DNA from: an uncultured Mycoplasmataceae bacterium
GTDB taxonomy: Bacteria; Bacillota_I; Bacilli_A; Mycoplasmatales; Mycoplasmoidaceae
DNA: 16,344 bases
NCBI GenBank assembly: GCA_900316595.1
Contig: ONDN01000012.1
Coordinates: 1 to 16,344 of the forward strand
Direction of reading: 5' to 3'
Below the pieces are notes generated by a model. The model saw only the letters and a list, made by a program, of their open reading frames with translations, had not been told where the DNA came from and made no database searches. Position 1 is the stretch's first letter, and the number at the start of each line of letters is the position of its first letter. Shown here piece by piece: positions 1-9,186 of the stretch. Position numbers and translations under genes: made by a program.

Positions 1-441
1 AAAGAAATTTGTGACTATGCATTTAAAGGTACTAATGCATTAGATAATTATCACCAAAAAGTTTGCACATTTCCCGAAGGATTACAATATATAGGTACTG
101 AAGCATTTTATAAAGTTGATATAAATAATAAACTTAATGTACTAGGTTATGTTTTTCCGTCAACTTTAAATGCAATTAATGTAAGGGCATTCGCAATTTC
201 GGGTACAATTACATATATTATGCCAACTTCAACATCATCATTAACATTTAAAGGTAATTTTGATCCTAATAACATTAAAGAAGAAGCATTTGATCCATCT
301 TCAGATGGCAAACATCTTGTGAATTATATTTATGCACCTACTATTGAAATAGCTACAAATATTTCAGAGTATATAAAAGCTTATTTTTCAGGTGATTTTC
401 AAACTGCTAGCGGTTTCCTTGTTCCTAAGGTAAAAGGTTAA
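1..441 (+). CDS. BspA-like leucine-rich-repeat protein, C-terminal part (5' end outside window)
   Basis: The frame is open from base 1 to the TAA at 439-441, so at least 146 residues are present and the start lies upstream. The translation has the spacing of the BspA-type (LRR_5) leucine-rich repeat: CDYAFKGT, then FPEGLQYIGTEAF, then VFPSTLNAINVRAFAIS, each with an AF turn after a short beta strand. After about residue 75 the repeats become degenerate and end in a non-repeat tail finishing LVPKVKG. In this family such repeats form an elongated solenoid, usually on secreted or surface-anchored proteins that bind host factors. No membrane anchor is visible in this C-terminal piece, so any anchor or lipoprotein signal would be at the missing N-terminus. 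The family call is good; the substrate and exact location are unknown. No convincing terminator hairpin follows. Confidence 0.75.
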   Translation, partial: KEICDYAFKGTNALDNYHQKVCTFPEGLQYIGTEAFYKVDINNKLNVLGYVFPSTLNAINVRAFAISGTITYIMPTSTSSLTFKGNFDPNNIKEEAFDPSSDGKHLVNYIYAPTIEIATNISEYIKAYFSGDFQTASGFLVPKVKG

Positions 442-674
442 TATAAAATAGAACAATATTCTAAAAGGTTGGTTTTTAACATAAAATTAAAGTTATATAT
501 GTGTAGTTATGCACTTATATAATCTTAATGTACCTGTCATGGCTTGAGTACATATCAGTATAAGTTATGTAATTTTTTAAGTTTCATTAATATTTTGTAT
601 TAGTGATTAACATAAAATTTAGCCAAATAATTACTTTGAAACTTTATTTACATTTTGATATTCTTTTGAATTTA
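442..674. other. Non-coding spacer between the LRR gene and tRNA-Arg
   Basis: About 230 nt without a supportable gene. The only structure seen is short and AT-rich: ATGTAC at 528-533 pairs with GTACAT at 548-553 across a 14-nt loop, and GTG/CAC arms flanked by alternating TA occur near 498-520. A 22-codon frame starting at the ATG near 509 reads through one TGA but has no ribosome binding site. I see no repeat or clear terminator. Confidence 0.4.
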
Positions 675-751
675 TGGCGCGCCTTAAAGGACTCAAACCT
701 TCAACCTTTTGATCCGAAGTCAAATGCTCTATTCAATTGAGCTAAAGGCGC
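675..751 (-). tRNA. tRNA-Arg (anticodon UCG)
   Basis: The complement folds into a full cloverleaf. The acceptor stem GCGCCTT pairs perfectly with AAGGCGC (751-745 with 685-679), and the D stem is GCTC/GAGC. The anticodon stem TTTGA/TCAAA holds the loop CTTCGGA with anticodon TCG at 717-715. The T stem GAAGG/CCTTT contains one G-U pair. The discriminator is G and the CCA end is encoded. UCG reads CGA, and in reduced mollicute tRNA sets often more of the CGN box. It lies 27 nt downstream of ptsG on the same strand. A TATAAT at 765-760 suggests its own promoter, although read-through from ptsG is also possible. Confidence 0.95.
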
Positions 752-759
752 ATGTCAAA

Positions 760-765
760 ATTATA
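760..765 (-). promoter_or_regulatory. Putative -10 box of tRNA-Arg
   Basis: A perfect TATAAT on the minus strand lies in the 27-nt gap between the ptsG stop and the tRNA. Its expected start point is 2-4 nt before the mature tRNA 5' end. No -35 box is seen (A-rich instead), which is common in mollicutes. In AT-rich DNA such a match can arise by chance. Confidence 0.45.
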
Positions 766-778
766 AATTATTATGTTT

Positions 779-2707
779 TTATTTTTTATTTAATAGATCT
801 AAAATGTTGTTTTTAATTACATCAGCTTTTGTACCAAATACAGCATAAACTGATGTTTTAGATGGATGTATTACCCCTTGTGCACCTAGTGCAATCAACT
901 CTTGATCTTTTACAATACTTGCATCCTTAACTTGAATTCTTAATTTTGTAATACATGCTGTAACATTGGTGATGTTATCTTTGCCACCATAAGCATCAAT
1001 AATATTTAATGCTAAAATTTGATTATCATTTAATTTATCTAGATTGACATTTAACTTATTTGCATTATTATTAACTTTTTTGCTTTCATTTGCTGCAATC
1101 TTAGCTTGATAATCTTTCTTTGTAAATAAAGTAGTATTTCCACCTCGACCAGGAGTTTTAATATCCTTTTTAACAATAACTATTCAGAAACCAAAGAAAT
1201 AAATTGGAACATATGCTAAACCAATAATTACTGCTTTTCAGCAATCAACCCTTGCACCTAAAACATCAGGTAAAACACCATAGATTGAGAAATCAATTAA
1301 TCCAGCTGAGAATGATATACCCATGTTAGCATGTAAAATATTCATTAATCAAAATGAAATAGCACAAAATACTGCATGGAATCCTCAGAATAGTACAGGA
1401 GATAAGAATAAAAATGTAAATTCAATTGGTTCAGTAATACCTGTTAAAAATGAAGTTAGTGCAGCACCTAAAACAGCTGATAAAGCTAATTTACGATTTT
1501 GGCCTTTAGGTGCAGCTACAATCATAGCTGCAGCAGCTGCTGGTAAACCAAACATCATGAATGGATATTTACCTTGCATGTATTGTCCAGGATTTGCTGT
1601 TGAGAATCCTTCAATATTAACAAAGTCTTTCATATTAATTATGTGACTTGTTCCGCCAACTAATTGAATATTTAAACCAGAAAATTGATTAGCTATAGCT
1701 CAGCAATTTTGATCACCAACAATTATATGTAATGCATCTGCAGAAAGAATTCCTTTAGCCACACCAAATTCATATCATGTTGAATAATCCATTACATGTT
1801 TACCATTAATAACCATTTCACTATCTAAATTAATCTGCCCCCCAGCTGCAGTTTGTCAAAGTGGTATATAAAATGCATGATGCAAGCCAAATGGAACCAA
1901 TGCTCTTTCAATATAACCAAATATTAGTGAATTAATACCATAAGGAGTTTCACTTGATACATCTCCAAATAAATATATTCCTTTACCAATTAAAGGCCAA
2001 ATTAAACAAAAGATTAATGAGACAATAATCATTACTCCAAAAGTAATGATTGGAATAAATCTTACACCTGAAAAAAAGCCTAATGAAGTAGGCATTTTGA
2101 TATTTTTAAATTTATTGTAAAGAATAGCAACTACTGATCCTACAACGATACCACCAAATACACTTGTTTGTAAAGAAGTAATACCAATATTACTTGTAAA
2201 TATTGCAGTAAACTCCTGATCAGATAAGATGTAAAATAAGAATCGAACTTTACCATCATCTATTGGTGTAATAAATACTGTTTGCAATGCACAAAATATA
2301 ATTCATCCAACTAGTGCCGATAGTCCCGATGATCCTGCATCATTAGTAAATGTTATGGCAATTGATACACAAAATAAAACTGGCAGATTGCTAAATATAG
2401 CATTACCAGGAATTTGTAATACTCTACCAATTATTAACATTGCTTCACTATTAGCATTATTAATGATGGCACTTCCAGCCCCTAAGAATAATCCAGCAAT
2501 TGGTAACATGGCAATAGGTAACATTAAACCACGTGAAAGTTTAGCAATAAATTCCTTGATACCATCATTACCAGTTTTTTTTGATGGATTTATTTTTGCA
2601 TATTTTTTTCATCTATTTCTTGGTTCAGAGTTAATATTTTGAATAGGATGTAAATCATATGATTTAATTATTTCATCTTTGGCATAAAATCTTTTTTGTG
2701 TATACAT
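779..2707 (-). CDS. ptsG: PTS glucose-type permease, EIICB (PtsG)
   Basis: This is a 642-residue membrane permease that imports and phosphorylates a sugar, most likely glucose, using phosphate passed from HPr via an EIIA. Residues about 50-490 form the EIIC domain with many hydrophobic helices and the sugar-site signature PFGLHHAFY (His276-His277). The EIIB domain follows a Lys/Asn-rich linker near residue 535. It holds the phosphorylation site VTACITKLRI, with the phospho-accepting Cys585. The frame ends at LLNKK, so there is no fused EIIA; a separate crr-type gene must lie elsewhere. Several TGA codons are read as Trp, for example in RNRWKKY and VGWIIF. The ATG sits 2 nt after the pgk stop with no good ribosome binding site, suggesting translational coupling. 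An N-acetylglucosamine or maltose-type permease of the same family is less likely but not excluded. Confidence 0.92.
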
Positions 2708-2709
2708 AA

Positions 2710-3939
2710 CTATTTATTTGCGATTGCCTCAATACCAGGAAGTGGTGAACCTTCAATAAGTGCTAAAGAAGCACCACCACCAGTTGATACAAAACTAAAA
2801 TCTGATTCCTTATAACCTAATTGTTTTATTGCTGCAGCTGAATCTCCACCACCAATTAATGTGTAGCAACCTTTGGTTGTTAATTCAGCTAATTTTTTAG
2901 CAATACTATTAGTTCCATTTTGATAATTTTTAAACTCAAAAACACCACATGGACCATTCCATACAACAGTTTTTGCATTATCTAAAGTTTCATTGAATAA
3001 TTTAATTGTTTGATCTCCAATATCTAAACCTTCATAATCTTTAAAACCATCATGTGCATTTATTAATACACCTGGAGCATCTATAAATTCTTTACTACAG
3101 TATGCATCTTTAGTTAATACAATTTTATCTTTACCTTTTTCTAGCATTTGTGTTGCAAATTCATACATTTCAGATTCACAAATGCTTTTACCTATATCAT
3201 ATCCTTGTGCTGCTAAAAACGTATATGCCATACCACCACAAATAATAATCTTATCAACCTTAGGTAGCAAATTGTTAATTACTTTAATTTTATCACTTAC
3301 CTTTGCTCCACCTAAAATAGCAATATATGGTTGTTTTGGGTTCTCAATAGCTTTACTAATAGAATTAATTTCTTTCTCAATTAAAAAACCAATGCATGAA
3401 TCTTTAATGTTCTGAGCGATACCAGCATTTGATGCATGAGCACGGTGTGCTGTACCAAATGCATCATTAACAAAGCAATCACCTAGACTTGCTCAAAACT
3501 TAGCAAGTTCATTGTTGTTTTTTGATTCTAATTTAACAATTGTATTTTTATCATCAACATCATAGTATCTAGTGTTTTCTAGCAAAAGAATTTGACCAGG
3601 TTGTAATTGTTCAACTTTTTGCTTTATGATTGAATAATCTAACGATGGCTCAAAAATAACTTTATTGTTTATTAACAATTCCTGAAGCCTTTTGGCAACT
3701 GGAGCTAATGTTTTTTTATTTGATTTTATATCATCAATGGATTTAATTCTGCCTAAATGGCTTAAACCAATGATACAACAATTTCTATCCAATAAATACT
3801 TAATTGTTGGAATAGCAGCAACTATTCTTTTATCATTAAGTACAGCATTATCTTTGATAGGAACATTAAAATCAAATCTAACAATAACTTTTTTATTGTT
3901 TAAATCTAAATCTCTTAATGTTTTTTTATTTTCATACAT
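2710..3939 (-). CDS. pgk: Phosphoglycerate kinase
   Basis: A 409-residue cytosolic enzyme of lower glycolysis: 1,3-bisphosphoglycerate + ADP gives 3-phosphoglycerate + ATP. The N-terminal substrate domain shows VIVRFDFNVPI (about residues 18-28) and LSHLGR. The mid-protein stretch AILGGAKVSDK and the C-terminal nucleotide-domain motifs NGPCGVFEF and GGGDSAAA (363-370) are all canonical. The length is normal for the family (390-420). One TGA is read as Trp in AKFWASLGD near 3490. It starts 2 nt after the gap stop codon and ends 2 nt before ptsG, so it is the middle gene of a tightly coupled three-gene unit. No separate promoter or ribosome binding site is visible. Confidence 0.97.
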
Positions 3940-3941
3940 AC

Positions 3942-4943
3942 TTATTTCAAATTAGCAGTGTATAAAATTGTTCTTACTAATTGGTTAACATATGATGACT
4001 CATTGTCATATCATGCAAAAAGTTTGTACATCTTTTTACCATTCACATCAATCATCATTGTTAACTTTGGATCAAAGATTGAACCATGTGTTTCACTTAT
4101 GATATCGCATGAAACAATTTCGTCACCATTGTAACCTAATGTTTCATTAGCAGCAGATTTCATTGCGCTATTGATTTGCTCTACTGTTGGAGCTTTAGCC
4201 AATTCAACTACTAGATCAACTATTGAACCTGTAATTGTAGGTACACGAACTGCTAATCCATGAAGTTTACCTTTTAATTTAGGTAAAACTAAACCAATAG
4301 CTTTAGCAGCACCTGTTGATGTTGGTACCATACTAATTGCTGCAGCACGTGCTCTTCTTAAATCCTTATGTGGAGCATCTTGTAAGCGTTGATCAGCTGT
4401 ATAAGCATGAATTGTTGTCATCATACCTTTTACGATTCCAAATTTATCATCAAGAACTTTTACAATTGGTGCCAAACAATTTGTTGTACATGATGCACCT
4501 GAAATAATTCTGTCAGTTTTTTTAATTATTTTGTGGTTTACATTGTAAACAATGGTCGGAATACCATCACCCTTTGCTGGTGCAGAAATAATAACTTTTT
4601 TAGCTCCAGCTTTTAAATGCTTACTTGCATTTTCTTTATCTACAAAACGACCTGTTGATTCAACAACTAAATCAACTTTTAATTTTTTTCAAGGTAACAA
4701 TGTAGGGTCTTTTTCAGCATACACTGGTATCTTTTTTGTCCCGATTATTATGTTATTCATAGCATCAGAAGAAATGTTTGCTTTGAATATCCCGTGTGCT
4801 GAATCATACTTTAAGAGATGAGCTAATGTTTTAGCATCTGTTAAATCATTTATAGCTACAATTTGGACATTCTTATTATTGTAAAGTTCTTTGAATACTA
4901 ATCTTCCAATACGTCCAAAACCATTAATTGCAATTTTTATCAT
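3942..4943 (-). CDS. gap: Glyceraldehyde-3-phosphate dehydrogenase, NAD type
   Basis: A 333-residue cytosolic enzyme catalysing glyceraldehyde-3-phosphate + NAD + phosphate to 1,3-bisphosphoglycerate + NADH. The N-terminus MIKIAINGFGRIGR is the dinucleotide-binding glycine loop. The active-site segment is SCTTNCLAP with catalytic Cys152. It is followed by TTIHAYTADQ, and by RRARAAAISMVPTSTGAAKA in the phosphate-binding region. TGA is read as Trp in PWKKLK and AWYDNE. The usual C-terminal WYDNEWGYS/WYDNETGYS segment is WYDNESSYV here, a small deviation away from the active site. It is the first gene of the minus-strand gap-pgk-ptsG unit, with its own TATAAT about 35 nt upstream and an AGGTAG-like ribosome binding site. 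Confidence 0.97.
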
Positions 4944-4979
4944 ATTACTACCTACTATCCTTAATACTTATGTATTAAT

Positions 4980-4985
4980 ATTATA
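4980..4985 (-). promoter_or_regulatory. Putative -10 box of the gap-pgk-ptsG unit
   Basis: A perfect TATAAT on the minus strand lies 37 nt upstream of the gap ATG, predicting a leader of about 30 nt that carries AAGGAT and TAGGT segments before the start. No recognisable -35 hexamer lies at the right distance. It shares the 135-nt divergent spacer with the lon promoter. Confidence 0.6.
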
Positions 4986-5011
4986 TAGTAAAAGTAAGTT
5001 GGAAATTTTTT

Positions 5012-5039
5012 TTGAAAAATTAGCACTCTATGGTATAAT
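5012..5039 (+). promoter_or_regulatory. lon promoter
   Basis: TTGAAA at 5012-5017 and TATAAT at 5034-5039 are separated by 16 nt, a near-consensus housekeeping sigma promoter. The expected start is near 5046, giving a leader of about 33 nt that contains a strong ribosome binding site, AAAGGAG at 5067-5073, before the ATG at 5079. The -10 box is inside the CIRCE operator. Confidence 0.75.
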
Positions 5040-5046
5040 GTGCTAA
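5020..5046 (+). promoter_or_regulatory. CIRCE operator (HrcA binding site) upstream of lon
   Basis: The left arm TTAGCACTC (5020-5028) matches the CIRCE consensus in all nine positions. After exactly nine bases the right arm ATGTGCTAA (5038-5046) matches GAGTGCTAA in seven of nine. CIRCE is the binding site of the heat-shock repressor HrcA. Here it spans the -10 box and the expected start of lon, where a bound repressor would block RNA polymerase. From general knowledge, the small mollicutes studied use HrcA/CIRCE for chaperone and protease genes including lon. hrcA is not in this window. Confidence 0.85.
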
Positions 5047-5078
5047 AAGGGAATATTTAGATCTATAAAGGAGTTAGC

Positions 5079-7370
5079 ATGATTAATCCAGTATTAATAA
5101 CAAGAGGAATAGTTGTTTTTCCTGACACTAAAAAGAAATTGATTGTTGGTCGTAAAAAATCAATAAATGCTATTATTGCTGCTAACAATAGTAATAAGCA
5201 AATTTACGTTTTTTCTCAAAAAGACCCTAAGGTTGATGAACCAAACTTAAACCAAATATATTGTAATGGTACACTATGTGAAATTGTTGAACTTAAAAAA
5301 ATTAAAGATGACGAATATGATGTAGTTCTAAAAGGTTTAAACCGAGTTATTACAAGAAAATTTGTTGAAAAAAATGAATATATTATCACAGATGCTGAAA
5401 TAATAAAAGAAGAAAAAGTTACTAATAAAAACATAAAGGACAAAATGAATCTTTTAATGAGTTTATTAGTTAAGTACTCAAAGCAACAACCTTCTCCAGG
5501 TTTAAAAAAATTATTAAGTTCTTCATATTCTCCAATTAAGTTAATCGACCAATTGGCTGATTTGATTCCTATGAGTTTTAAAAAAACTCAATCAATACTT
5601 GAACAAACTAATGTAATAAATCGAATCGAAATTATTTGTGGTGTAATTGCCAATCCTGAAGATGCTATAGGTATTGAAAATGAGATCAATAGCAAGATCA
5701 ATCAAGATTTAAGCAAGCAACAAAAAGAATTTTATTTACGCCAAAAATTGGGAGCAATTAAAGAAGAACTAGGTCAAATTTCTTCAACAGAAAATGATAT
5801 AAAAAATCTTAGAGACAAGGTGAACTCATCGCCATATCCAGAGAACATTAAAAAACGTGCACTTGAAGAAATTTCTCGTATGGAATCAACAATGAATCCA
5901 CAAGAAAATTCAATAACACGAAGTTATCTTGATTGATTATTAAATCTTCCATATTGACAACAAACTCAAGATAAAAACAATATTACTAATGTAGAAAATT
6001 CATTAAATAAAACTCATTATGGTCTTGAAAAGGTTAAAGAACGTATCATTGAGTATTTAGCTGTCAAAGCTAAATCACCTAAATCTAAATCACCAATTAT
6101 TTGTTTGGTTGGTCCTCCTGGAGTTGGTAAATCAACATTAGCAAAATCTATTGCCGATGCTATTGGTAAAAAATTTATTAAGATATCTCTTGGTGGTGTT
6201 CATGATGAATCTGAAATCAGGGGACATAGAAAAACTTATTTAGGTTCAATGCCAGGAAGAATTATTAAAGGCATGAAGAATGCTGAAGTAGTTAACCCAT
6301 TATTCTTATTAGATGAACTTGATAAGATGACTAATGATAATTTGCATGGTGATCCTGCAAGTGCATTACTTGAGGTATTGGATCCTGAACAAAATACAAG
6401 TTTCATGGACAATTACATTGAAGAACCATATGATTTATCAAAAGTAATGTTTGTAGCTACTGCTAACTATGTAGAACAAATTCCTGAACCATTATATGAT
6501 CGTTTAGAAATAATTGAATTGACATCATATACTGAAAAAGAGAAATTGCAAATAGCTAAGAATTATTCAATTCCTAAAATTTTTAAACAAACAAGTTTAA
6601 CAGATAGCGAATTAAAGTTTAAAGATGATGCTATTTTGTACATTATTAATCGATACACAAAAGAAGCCGGAGTTCGTGAACTTGAGCGTTTAATTAATAA
6701 AATTGCCCGTAAATTTATCGTTAGACAATTACATAAAGAAATTAAAACCCAAGTTATTGACATTGAAGCTGTAAGAAAGTATCTTGATAAAGAGATTTAC
6801 GAATATAATGTTCGTGAAAAAGAAAGCATTCCAGGTATTGTTAATGGTATGGCTTACACATCAGCAGGTGGTGATTTACTACCAATTGAGGTAACTTGTT
6901 TTGATGGTAAAGGTCAAATTATAATCACAGGTAATTTGAAAGAAACAATGAAGGAATCTGCAACAGTTGCTATTGGTTATGTAAAAGCTAATGCAGACAA
7001 ATATGGATTAAAAAATTTCAATTTTAAAAATAAGGATATCCATATCCACGTTCCTCAAGGTGGAGTTCCTAAAGATGGTCCAAGTGCTGGAGTAACATTA
7101 ACAACTGCAATTATTTCCTCATTAACAAAACATAGTGTTCCATCCCATATTGCTATGACGGGTGAAATCACTTTACGAGGTAAAGTGTTAATAATTGGTG
7201 GAATTAAAGAAAAAGTTATTTCTGCATTTAGAGGTGGAGTAAATGAAATATTTATTCCTAAGTCAGATGAGCGATTTTTAAAAGATGTTCCTGAGGAAGT
7301 AAGAAGCAAAATTAAATTTCATTTAGTTGAACAATATAGTGAAATTTACAACACGATTTTCAAAAAATAA
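5079..7370 (+). CDS. lon: ATP-dependent protease Lon (LonA type)
   Basis: A 763-residue cytosolic AAA+ serine protease that unfolds and degrades misfolded or regulatory proteins. Residues 1-200 form the Lon N-terminal substrate domain (starts INPVLITRGIVVFPD), followed by a coiled-coil linker with FYLRQKLGAIKEELG. The ATPase domain has Walker A GPPGVGKST (345-353) and Walker B LLDELDKM (Asp412-Glu413). The C-terminal protease domain has the catalytic Ser669 in PKDGPSAG and Lys712 in IKEKVISAFRGG, spaced 43 residues apart as in E. coli Lon. TGA codons are read as Trp near residues 287 and 293 (LDWLLNLPYW). A strong AAAGGAG at 5067-5073 fixes the ATG start. It is monocistronic, HrcA-controlled through CIRCE, and closed by the terminator at 7394-7425. 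Confidence 0.98.
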
Positions 7371-7393
7371 ATTTTAAATTACTTAATAAGATT

Positions 7394-7425
7394 CCTATCT
7401 CTTTTAGAGATAGGTTTTCATTTTT
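7394..7425 (+). terminator. Rho-independent terminator after lon
   Basis: CCTATCTC (7394-7401) pairs perfectly with GAGATAGG (7407-7414) over a 5-nt loop TTTTA, followed by TTTTCATTTTT. It starts 23 nt after the lon stop and separates lon from the ATP synthase operon. It is the best-formed terminator in the window. Confidence 0.88.
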
Positions 7426-7449
7426 ATGTGTTTAATATATTAAAAAATG

Positions 7450-7455
7450 TATTAT
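7450..7455 (+). promoter_or_regulatory. Putative -10 box of the ATP synthase operon
   Basis: TATTAT at 7450-7455 would start transcription near 7462, almost on the atpB ATG at 7464, so the operon mRNA may be leaderless or nearly so. The site lies between the lon terminator and atpB, where a promoter is expected. No clear -35 box is seen and the match is imperfect. Confidence 0.4.
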
Positions 7456-7463
7456 ATTTAAGT

Positions 7464-8264
7464 ATGAATAGTCGTCAAGTTATTACAAGCTTGAATTTTC
7501 AACCATTTCAATTGAAGCCACAAATTTTTTCAATTGTAGTGGTTTTGGCTATCTTACTGATTGCTTTTATAGTTTATTATGTAAAGCTAAAAAAAATACA
7601 ACCAAATAAAGCACCTAGTGGCTATGTATTAACTATCCAAGTGTATGTTTCATACATTAGAGGGTTAGTTGTTGATATCCTTGGTCCTGAATTTGAAAAA
7701 ATAACTCCTTATTTTTTGTATTTATCTTCTTACATTCTATTATCTAACATCGTTGGCATTTTTGGACTTACAGATCCTACAACATCATTAACAGTGACAC
7801 TTTCAATGGGTTTTGTAATGTTCATTGGTTGCTTTGTTATTGGATTTAAATATCAAAAATTAAGTTGACTAAAGAAATTTACATATTGTATTAAAGTTAA
7901 AGGAAAACAAATTCCGATAATGATTAATCCATTTGAAATTTCTTCACAAATTACACCATTGATTTCAATCTCATTTCGTCTATGAGGAAATATTTTTGCT
8001 GGTAGCTTAATTATTGGTCTATGATTCTACTTTACTGCTTATATCTCAAAAAGCATCCCTATTATTGGTATGTTTAACTTACTAGGTGGATTATCATCTG
8101 TACCATTACATATGTATTTTGATTTGTTATGTGGTATTGTGCAAACATTGGTATTTACTTTATTAACCATAGTATATTGAACTTTAGAAAAAGGATTTTC
8201 ACATGAAGAAAATCTCGAAAAAGTTAATAAAGTTGCAGTAGTAAATAATATAAAAGCTAGATAA
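7464..8264 (+). CDS. atpB: ATP synthase Fo subunit a
   Basis: A 266-residue integral membrane protein that forms the two ion half-channels next to the c-ring. It has about five or six hydrophobic helices. The essential arginine is Arg172 in ISISFRLWGNIFAGS, the counterpart of E. coli Arg210. The last helix has the expected GIVQTLVFTLLT. TGA is read as Trp in LSWLKKF, FRLWGN, GLWFYF and VYWTLEK. A GTG at 7428 is in frame, but it sits directly on the terminator's T-tract, so the ATG at 7464 is preferred. No ribosome binding site precedes either, fitting a leaderless start. First gene of the operon; no atpI-like gene precedes it. Confidence 0.93.
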
Positions 8265-8282
8265 TTTAAAAGGAGAAAAAAT

Positions 8283-8564
8283 ATGGATAGTGGAGTTCTA
8301 AATAACTTGTTTTCAGCGATAGCCCAATTGGGAGAATCATCAGATCGCTTTGGTGCATTTATTGGTGCGGGAATAGCAATGATAGGTGCATTAGGTACAG
8401 GTATTGGACAAGGTTATGCTGCTGGTAGAGCTGCTGAAGCTGTAGCAAGAAATCCAGAAGCAGAATCAAAAATCCGTACAATGATGATTGTTGGATGTGC
8501 GATCGCTGAAACTGCATCTATTTATTCATTAATCATTGCAATATTATTAATCTTTGTTGCTTAA
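8283..8564 (+). CDS. atpE: ATP synthase Fo subunit c (ring proteolipid)
   Basis: A 93-residue hairpin of two membrane helices; copies form the rotating ring. Helix 1 holds the glycine repeat GAGIAMIGALGTGIGQGYAAG. The polar loop ARNPEAE contacts gamma and epsilon. Helix 2 holds the ion-binding carboxylate Glu76 in IAETASIYS. Gln43, Glu76, Thr77 and Tyr81 fall at the positions that bind sodium in the Ilyobacter tartaricus ring, so a sodium-type site is possible (see findings). The N-terminus is about 20 residues longer than in many bacteria. A strong ribosome binding site, AAAAGGAG (8268-8275), precedes the ATG, consistent with the high copy number needed for a ring. It starts 18 nt after atpB. 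Confidence 0.97.
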   Translation: MDSGVLNNLFSAIAQLGESSDRFGAFIGAGIAMIGALGTGIGQGYAAGRAAEAVARNPEAESKIRTMMIVGCAIAETASIYSLIIAILLIFVA

Positions 8565-8569
8565 TTTAA

Positions 8570-9184
8570 ATGAAAAAAGTTGCTAAGGCATTATCATCTT
8601 TTAGTTTATGTTTATTGGTAATATTACCAATAATTTTTTCTACTAGTTGTGCTCCAATAAATAAAGAAGATATAATAAGTGATTTGTTTCCAAATCTATG
8701 GGTATTTTTAACTCATGTATTTGCTGCAATAATTTTATTGATTGTATGTATCTATATTGTTTGAAAGCCAACAAAGACAAATTTAGCAAAAAGGCAAGAA
8801 TACATTCAAAATGAAATTAATAAAGCAGAAGAAATTAGAAAAGATGCTTTAAAACAATTAAATGTTGCTGAACAAACTAAAATTGATGCATTTGAAAATG
8901 CAAAAAAAATTATTGATGATGCTAATAAACAGGCATATCAAAATAAACTCGAAATTGAGCAACAAGCAATTAACAATTCTGAAAAAGTAAGATTACAAGC
9001 TGAAAGTGATGCAAAGAAAATTAAAACAAAAATTGAGCAAACAATGAATCAACAAATTGTTGACATTGCTTTAGCTGCATCAAGTTCCTTATTAAAATCA
9101 AAAGTTTCCAAAAAAGACTCTGAAGACTTTATTAATGATTTTATATCTACTTTAAATAAAAATAAAGCTAAAGGTAGGAAGTAA
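8570..9184 (+). CDS. atpF: ATP synthase Fo subunit b, lipoprotein form
   Basis: A 204-residue peripheral stalk subunit holding F1 to the membrane. The N-terminus MKKVAKA plus a hydrophobic stretch ends in the lipobox IIFSTSC. Cys27 would become the lipid-modified first residue. A second hydrophobic helix (about residues 41-65, LWVFLTHVFAAIILLIVCIYIVW) is the normal membrane anchor. The rest is a long charged helix rich in Lys, Glu, Ala and Gln, typical of the b stalk. TGA is read as Trp in YIVWKPT. Mollicute b subunits are known lipoproteins, and this fits. It begins 5 nt after atpE and ends 2 nt before atpH; no ribosome binding site is visible at its start. Confidence 0.93.
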
Positions 9185-9186
9185 AT

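Noticed and set aside
509..577. Possible 22-codon peptide in the spacer after the LRR gene
   Set aside because: It is very short, needs TGA as Trp, and lacks a ribosome binding site and a promoter.
1323..1646. Plus-strand 107-codon frame over ptsG
   Set aside because: It is antisense to conserved EIIC coding sequence, has no family resemblance and no ribosome binding site.
5937..7370. lon split into two genes or disrupted by a stop
   Set aside because: The stop is a TGA read as Trp in this code; both halves are in one frame with all Lon domains in order.
7428..7463. Earlier GTG start for atpB
   Set aside because: It would begin right at the T-tract of the lon terminator and overlap the likely promoter; subunit a aligns adequately from the ATG at 7464.
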